From Lamellibrachia columna (Eukaryota; Annelida; Polychaeta; Sabellida; Siboglinidae), in the NCBI GenBank assembly GCA_963662155.1, contig OY759264.1, positions 17,005,142 to 17,069,141 of the forward strand: a stretch of DNA of 64,000 nt, given 5' to 3'. How positions within the stretch are numbered: position 1 is the first letter of the stretch; every line of letters starts with the position of its first letter. Positions 60,408 through 64,000 of this stretch are shown here, in pieces. The notes beneath the pieces were generated by a model, which did no database searches, was not told where the DNA came from, and saw nothing but the letters and a program-made list of their open reading frames with translations. Position numbers and translations under genes: made by a program.

Positions 60408-61475
60408 CTAGGCTTTATAGTTGACGAGTCCCTTGGCATCGATCCAGCTGTTGTAGTAGGAGCCATAGCCGAACCATTTCACCAAAGCTTCCTTACGTTT
60501 ACCAACCGTACGGCGTTTCAGTACCGCTTCAACACGGTACACCTTATCAAAGGGTACCGTCACCTTCTGCAGCTCCAGTTCGTAGAAGGTACCCTCCAGC
60601 ACTTCGCCGAGATCGTCCCGCAAGCGATACACGGGTGGGTCGGAGGGGTGAACCTCGTGTACCGTGAACAACTCTTCGCTCCAGTTCGTCTCGTAGCCCT
60701 TTTCGAACGTGCGTTTGTACTTGCTGACACGCACGCGATCCGACACGTGCAACTTGGGCACGCCCTTACCGTCGTGACCGTACAGACGTTGCCACACCTC
60801 TTCTTGGTTCTGTGCATTCACCTGTGACGGAGCCATACCGATCATGCGGTGGCGGGCATTGTTATACGATCGCAGCAAGTCCGGAAGGACGTCGACGTAC
60901 CGCCACGTCTGGTGTTTCGTGAAGTAGCGCCACATGCGCGTCTTCAACGTTCGGTTGAACCGTTCCACGACGGCTGCCTTCGTCTCCGCGTTGTGCGTGT
61001 AGAAGTAATGGATGTCGTAACGCTTCAATAGTGCCTGAACGGATTTGTTCCGGAATTCTCTGCCTTGATCCGTCTGCAAGGTCTGGGGGCAAACGTCGAC
61101 GAACTTGGATTGCAGCGCTTTTACCAACGACGCCGCGGACTTGTTCTTCATGGGAACACACCAGGCCACTTTCGAGAAGACGTCGATCATCGTGAGGAGA
61201 AAGGCCATACCGTCGTTGAAGCGTTTGACCTTCGTCATGTCCACGAGATCGGCCTGCCACTGCTGATGCATACCACCCACGATGACGCGTCGTCTCTTGA
61301 AATGACGTCTCGCTGGTTTGTGTAAGGTGTAGGTGTCCTGTGCCGACAACCATGCTGTGACGGCCTTCTGTGGCAGACGCGTGACGCGTCGCAAGCCATC
61401 GACGCCTCCATAACTGCCTACCTTCGTGGGATCGAAGTAGACCTCGCTCAAGGAGCGTTCTTCCCTCTGAGTCAT
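60408..61475 (-). CDS. Retrovirus-like integrase with C-terminal chromodomain
   Basis: 355 residues from the chosen ATG; inserts the element into host DNA. The catalytic triad is Asp76 (WQADLVD), Asp136 (QTDQGREF) and Glu171 (VVERFNRTLK), spaced DD35E. The N-terminal region has VYFDPTKVGSYGG and QDTYTLHKPARR, conserved in Polinton integrases. A C-terminal chromodomain (about 300-350, YRVEAVLKRRTVG, then EALVKWFGYG and SWIDAKGL) may read histone marks at the target. The frame is open up to 61676, but the extra residues are low-complexity and overlap a neighbour, so MTQREERSLSEV is preferred. The triad is intact. Confidence 0.93.
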   Translation of the reverse strand: MTQREERSLSEVYFDPTKVGSYGGVDGLRRVTRLPQKAVTAWLSAQDTYTLHKPARRHFKRRRVIVGGMHQQWQADLVDMTKVKRFNDGMAFLLTMIDVFSKVAWCVPMKNKSAASLVKALQSKFVDVCPQTLQTDQGREFRNKSVQALLKRYDIHYFYTHNAETKAAVVERFNRTLKTRMWRYFTKHQTWRYVDVLPDLLRSYNNARHRMIGMAPSQVNAQNQEEVWQRLYGHDGKGVPKLHVSDRVRVSKYKRTFEKGYETNWSEELFTVHEVHPSDPPVYRLRDDLGEVLEGTFYELELQKVTVPFDKVYRVEAVLKRRTVGKRKEALVKWFGYGSYYNSWIDAKGLVNYKA

Positions 61476-61620
61476 CAAAAGAGGTGGAGGATCGAAGTGT
61501 TGACGGAGGCGGTGACGTTGACTTCGGATTCCCACTGCTGACGAATGACGAGGAGCACGCCGACGTGTATTAGGACGCACACTATGACACCCACAATGAC
61601 AGCGGTGGAACAACAACGAT

Positions 61621-61755
61621 CTAGTGGAGTAACCATAGTCGGAATAACAGCTGTTGTAGAAGAATGTCGGCTGCAACGTCTCCCAGCACGGTAAGTCCTT
61701 CGAACAATAGCGCAGCGACGATGGATCGGTACGTGTCCTGTGGATCGATGAGCAT
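61621..61755 (-). CDS. Small hydrophobic protein (duplicate copy 2)
   Basis: 44 residues from the ATG; the frame continues upstream only with non-ATG starts. It reads MLIDPQDTYRSIVAALLF then a hydrophobic stretch ending LLQQLLFRLWLLH. It is a clear relative of the neighbouring 75-aa protein (DPQD-YRSIV-LLQ). Probably membrane-bound; function unknown. Confidence 0.5.
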   Translation of the reverse strand: MLIDPQDTYRSIVAALLFEGLTVLGDVAADILLQQLLFRLWLLH

Positions 61756-62105
61756 GACTGCTACGGAGACGCGTCGTACCACCTTATACGTTCTTCCATC
61801 CAACCAATGACGACGACGGCGAAGCCTTGCGCGATGCGGGGGGAGGGTGGGTGGGTGGACGAGGAATGGTCCATACGTCGAGCGTTGGAGGTTCGAATAA
61901 CTCCTGTAGCATAAAACTTTGGAGTATACCGTGAGCCATCATGTAAAGTCCACTGATAAATATCGCACCGACGATGGAACGGTACACGAGGTCCTGTGGA
62001 TCGGGCGACATGACGAACACTGTGCTACGGACACGCAGCGTACCATCCTATAGGTCGTCCCAACCAGCCAATGACGACAGAGCCTTGCGTGATTCGGGGG
62101 GTGGG
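61630..62105. repeat. Tandem duplication of about 257 bp within the Polinton
   Basis: Two diverged units, about 61883-62105 and 61630-61843, share gtcctgtggatcg (61991 and 61735) and gccttgcg-gat-cgggg (near 62081 and 61824). Each unit carries the end of one coding frame and the start of the next. Confidence 0.85.
61784..62011 (-). CDS. Small hydrophobic protein with duplicated C-terminal tail (copy 1)
   Basis: 75 residues: MSPDPQDLVYRSIVGAIF, then GLYMMAHGILQSFMLQELF (one membrane segment), then a proline-rich tail ending PPPASRKASPSSSLVGWKNV. The tail repeats the C terminus of the 265-aa protein encoded just upstream (PPPESRKALSSLAGWDDL). The gene looks like a chimera made by a tandem duplication of about 257 bp. 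Confidence 0.65.
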   Translation of the reverse strand: MSPDPQDLVYRSIVGAIFISGLYMMAHGILQSFMLQELFEPPTLDVWTIPRPPTHPPPASRKASPSSSLVGWKNV

Positions 62106-62845
62106 GTGGGCATGGTATGTTCCATTCGACGGCTCTGACGGGCGAGGGGTGTCCAACTTAGCGATCTTCGTGCACTACCTGCAGCAGCAGCAGCAGCAGC
62201 AGCAGCACGCAGAGGAGTACGTGACCGACGAGAGGGAGAGATCGACGGCCCCGGACGTATGTAGGCTCTCCTGGAGACGTTGCCGACCAACGTCATGGGT
62301 AGGTTGATGGCACGGAGTTGTCGTGCGAAAGGCTGCCAACCCGTCGGAGCGGTCTTTCTCTTACGCAACAGATCGTTAACGAGATCCACCACGTTACTTC
62401 CGACAACCGGCGCGCCCTCGTGGATCAGTTCGCCGCGAGCGGTCCACTCGACATCTCTCTTGAGATGCTCCATCAAACGGCTGGCCTTGGCCCGCATGGT
62501 CTTGGGAACGGTGGCCAAGACGGTGGCCTCCAGTCCGCTAATAGGAGCGCGGACTGCACCCGCCGACCCCGACTCCGACGTCACCTCCGACTCGTTCACC
62601 GTGACCACGCGTAGCGGTTCCTTGATGCGTTTATCGGCCAAGACGTTGTAACGCTGCAACACCTGATTATACAGGGTCACCTTGGTCCAGTCGTCTAGGT
62701 CCGTTCTATCCAGGATGGTCTTCATCTCGTCATCGAGGGCTTGCACCTTCCTGCCTAAGGTGTCGGTCGCGAGTGGGGGTGGGGGTGACCGAAGCGTGTC
62801 CAACAGTCGCGGGTCCACCAAGGCCATCTTGCGTGCGTGCTCCAT
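62048..62845 (-). CDS. Conserved Polinton protein of unknown function, 265 aa
   Basis: The first half has LDDEMKTILDRTDLDDWTKV and LYNQVLQRYNVL, a helical segment. The second has ATVPKTMRAKASRLMEHL, then GELIHEGAPVVGSNVVDLV and LLRKRKTAPTGWQPF. I recall this combination from many invertebrate Polintons, but no function. A serine/arginine-rich region follows with a run of nine alanines encoded by a GCN repeat (62181-62206), and a tail ESRKALSSLAGWDDL that is duplicated downstream. Position next to the ATPase suggests a virion or packaging role, which is inference. Confidence 0.75.
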   Translation of the reverse strand: MEHARKMALVDPRLLDTLRSPPPPLATDTLGRKVQALDDEMKTILDRTDLDDWTKVTLYNQVLQRYNVLADKRIKEPLRVVTVNESEVTSESGSAGAVRAPISGLEATVLATVPKTMRAKASRLMEHLKRDVEWTARGELIHEGAPVVGSNVVDLVNDLLRKRKTAPTGWQPFARQLRAINLPMTLVGNVSRRAYIRPGPSISPSRRSRTPLRAAAAAAAAAGSARRSLSWTPLARQSRRMEHTMPTPPPESRKALSSLAGWDDL

Positions 62846-62849
62846 GTAT

Positions 62850-63221
62850 CTACCTCCTTTTGTTCAGCACCTCTCGGAGCAAGGGTAGCAAGACCGAACT
62901 GGCCAACGGTGCTAAGAAGGCCGATAGGAAACCGCCGCTCTGTCCCTCACCAACCTGTGGTTGCAGCAGTAGACGTCTTCTCCTGGCAGCTGGCGTTCGT
63001 CTATTAGCCAACGCGCGTAACTTCGTCCTGTATTTATTCAATCGTTGCCTCTGTAAAGGGGACAATGGAATGTTTTTTGTTAGTATGTTGTATGCACACT
63101 CGGCTAGTGCACACAGCAGATCGGCGTCGGCGTTGGCGATCATAGCCTTTTTAATTTTGTTGTTCTTGATTCTGGCCAGAGCCTGTATGCACACGATGTG
63201 TCTCTTCACCCGGGCAGACAT
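62850..63221 (-). CDS. Conserved small basic Polinton protein, 123 aa
   Basis: Starts MSARVKRHIVCIQALARI; then KKAMIANADADLLCALAECA and YNILTKNIPLSPLQRQRLN, a helical pattern I recall from many Polintons. A basic patch ARRRRLLLQPQ and a C-terminal GGFLSAFLAPLASSVLLPLL follow, which could be membrane-active. The longer frame to 63464 overlaps the ATPase gene and lacks family features, so the internal ATG is used. Function unknown, possibly a core or lytic minor virion protein. It ends 4 bp before the next gene. Confidence 0.75.
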   Translation of the reverse strand: MSARVKRHIVCIQALARIKNNKIKKAMIANADADLLCALAECAYNILTKNIPLSPLQRQRLNKYRTKLRALANRRTPAARRRRLLLQPQVGEGQSGGFLSAFLAPLASSVLLPLLREVLNKRR

Positions 63222-63258
63222 GATGCGAATGAAGAGACTATCCACACACTCGGTCGTT

Positions 63259-63915
63259 TTATACCTTCGGCAAGTACACGTACTGAACACCGTCGTCTGG
63301 AAAGATGGCCGTACGCAGACGCATGTCCTCGGGCGTGTCCTGTTTGAGATCGACCAACAGATAACCGTACGGTACCGCCGTGGCGTCTTTAAACGCCGCT
63401 TGCACGAACTTGCCGCGTCCCGGATACATCTGCCGAGCCAAGGTCGCCATCTGCGATGAGTCACGTGGATTCTTGAACACCACCATGTACTGCGAATTCA
63501 GACTGATGGTGCGACTCTCCTTGTTTTTAGGGAACAGGTTCTGTACGAGATACAGCACGGACGTGTTCCTGTGGTGACTTTTTTTAGTGAACAAGGTCGT
63601 GACCCGTTCGTCCGTTTCTGCCATGAGATCGTCTATGACGATGAGGTTCCTCGTTGTCGGATCGAACATGGCCGCAGTCGGTAACCCGTCCTCGAATCGC
63701 ACGTGACCCAATTCCGTCGTTGCGTAAGCCTCTTGCCATTCTCCGTAACACCACGTGATCTGCTGGGGCGGTGGATCGATCATCGTAGCGGCGTGACGCA
63801 ACATACGCGTCACGAAAGTACTCTTGCCGCACCCCGTCGGTCCGGCGACGATGCACGTGAAGGGGTGTTTCCATCGCGCATCCATGATTGCGTGTGAAAC
63901 GAGTGCAGCGTGCAT
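63259..63915 (-). CDS. Genome-packaging ATPase (FtsK/HerA type)
   Basis: 218 residues; expected to pump DNA into the capsid. Walker A GPTGCGKST is at 25-33 and Walker B LIVIDD at 91-96, followed by MAETDERVTTLF and a sensor-like VLYLVQNLF. Short as usual for the Polinton/adenovirus IVa2-like group. An alternative ATG at 63885 (MDARWKHPFT) is equally plausible as start. It begins 12 bp after the preceding stop. All motifs are intact. Confidence 0.92.
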   Translation of the reverse strand: MHAALVSHAIMDARWKHPFTCIVAGPTGCGKSTFVTRMLRHAATMIDPPPQQITWCYGEWQEAYATTELGHVRFEDGLPTAAMFDPTTRNLIVIDDLMAETDERVTTLFTKKSHHRNTSVLYLVQNLFPKNKESRTISLNSQYMVVFKNPRDSSQMATLARQMYPGRGKFVQAAFKDATAVPYGYLLVDLKQDTPEDMRLRTAIFPDDGVQYVYLPKV

Positions 63916-63926
63916 CGTCTTTTCTA

Positions 63927-63998
63927 CTATACGTCCACCGGACCCGTGGTCACCCCGTCCTCGTGCACCACGCGTTTGGCGTAAAAGAAGGTGAGTGC
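63927..63998 (-). CDS. C-terminal end of an upstream Polinton protein, possibly DNA polymerase B (partial)
   Basis: The last 23 codons (FFYAKRVVHEDGVTTGPVDV then TAG) of a gene that enters from the right edge. Polinton DNA polymerase B genes often end in a similar KRxxxxDG motif, and the polymerase is the main gene not yet seen in this element. The identity is inferred from this short piece and context only. Confidence 0.45.
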   Translation of the reverse strand, partial: ALTFFYAKRVVHEDGVTTGPVDV

Positions 63999-64000
63999 AT

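Larger units (their letters stand above)
56560..64000 (-). mobile_element. Polinton/Maverick (adintovirus-like) element, left part
   Basis: At least 7.4 kb of a self-synthesising, virus-like transposon; the right end is outside the window. Hallmarks seen: DD35E integrase with chromodomain, packaging ATPase, adenain-type protease, double jelly-roll-type major capsid protein and penton-like minor capsid protein. All genes run on the minus strand without introns. The left edge is placed where RT similarity ends (about 56559) and agcagaggtttttgggaccc begins; a terminal repeat cannot be tested without the other end. GC content is clearly higher than in the neighbouring host DNA. No visible gene carries a stop or frameshift. 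Confidence 0.93.

Noticed and set aside
61476..61676. N-terminal extension of the integrase
   Set aside because: Low-complexity residues without family similarity; the ATG at 61475 matches the usual start.
62850..63464. 204-codon version of the small basic Polinton protein
   Set aside because: The extra 81 residues overlap the ATPase gene and look out-of-frame; the internal ATG at 63221 gives the family-like N terminus.

Overview
This window is nuclear DNA of an animal, probably a marine invertebrate and possibly a mollusc (the taxon is my inference). The evidence is four host protein genes split by GT-AG introns, a nuclear tRNA-Ala gene with internal A and B boxes, and abundant animal-type repeats (SINEs, non-LTR retroelement fragments, hAT and MITE-like elements, many mini- and microsatellites). 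All four host genes lie on the minus strand. I rebuilt them by matching exon phases: a RING E3 ligase-like gene (16251 to 7303, 9 exons), NRBF2 (27189 to 21127, 4 exons), ZCCHC4 (40209 to 28382, 12 exons, with a one-base frameshift in exon 7) and TMEM129 (55253 to 52682, 4 exons). The tRNA-Ala gene lies 92 bp upstream of the NRBF2 start, in the opposite orientation.

Layout. 1-7 kb: foldback repeat with an AT loop, GC-rich minisatellite, hAT and RTE-like pseudogene fragments. 7.3-16.3 kb: RING gene, whose introns hold a 40-bp minisatellite that copies a splice donor. 16.5-19.1 kb: two copies of one MITE-like element in opposite orientation around a 21-bp minisatellite. 21-27 kb: NRBF2, with a 46-bp minisatellite in intron 2. 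28-40 kb: ZCCHC4, with repeated MITE-like copies in its introns. 42.0-46.7 kb: a full-length but decayed hAT transposon with imperfect terminal inverted repeats and an 8-bp target duplication, carrying about 600 bp of CA repeat. 47-52 kb: retroelement tails, a 250-bp CCCG array, further MITE copies. 52.7-55.3 kb: TMEM129. 55.8-56.56 kb: an old RT pseudogene.

56.56 kb to the window end: the left part of a Polinton/Maverick (adintovirus-like) element, inserted into that RT pseudogene. It is GC-rich, intron-free and tightly packed, with every gene on the minus strand. In transcription order from the window edge: the last codons of a protein that may be the family's DNA polymerase B, packaging ATPase, a small basic protein, a 265-aa family protein, two small hydrophobic proteins made by a tandem duplication, a DD35E integrase with chromodomain, a one-TM protein, minor capsid (penton-like) protein, basic core protein, major capsid protein and adenain-type protease. 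ATPase, capsid proteins and protease would make and mature a virion; integrase and polymerase would replicate and insert the genome. All visible frames are open, so the copy looks young.

Long stretches without features appear as 'other' entries. Boundaries of repeats are approximate unless a target duplication or splice site fixes them.
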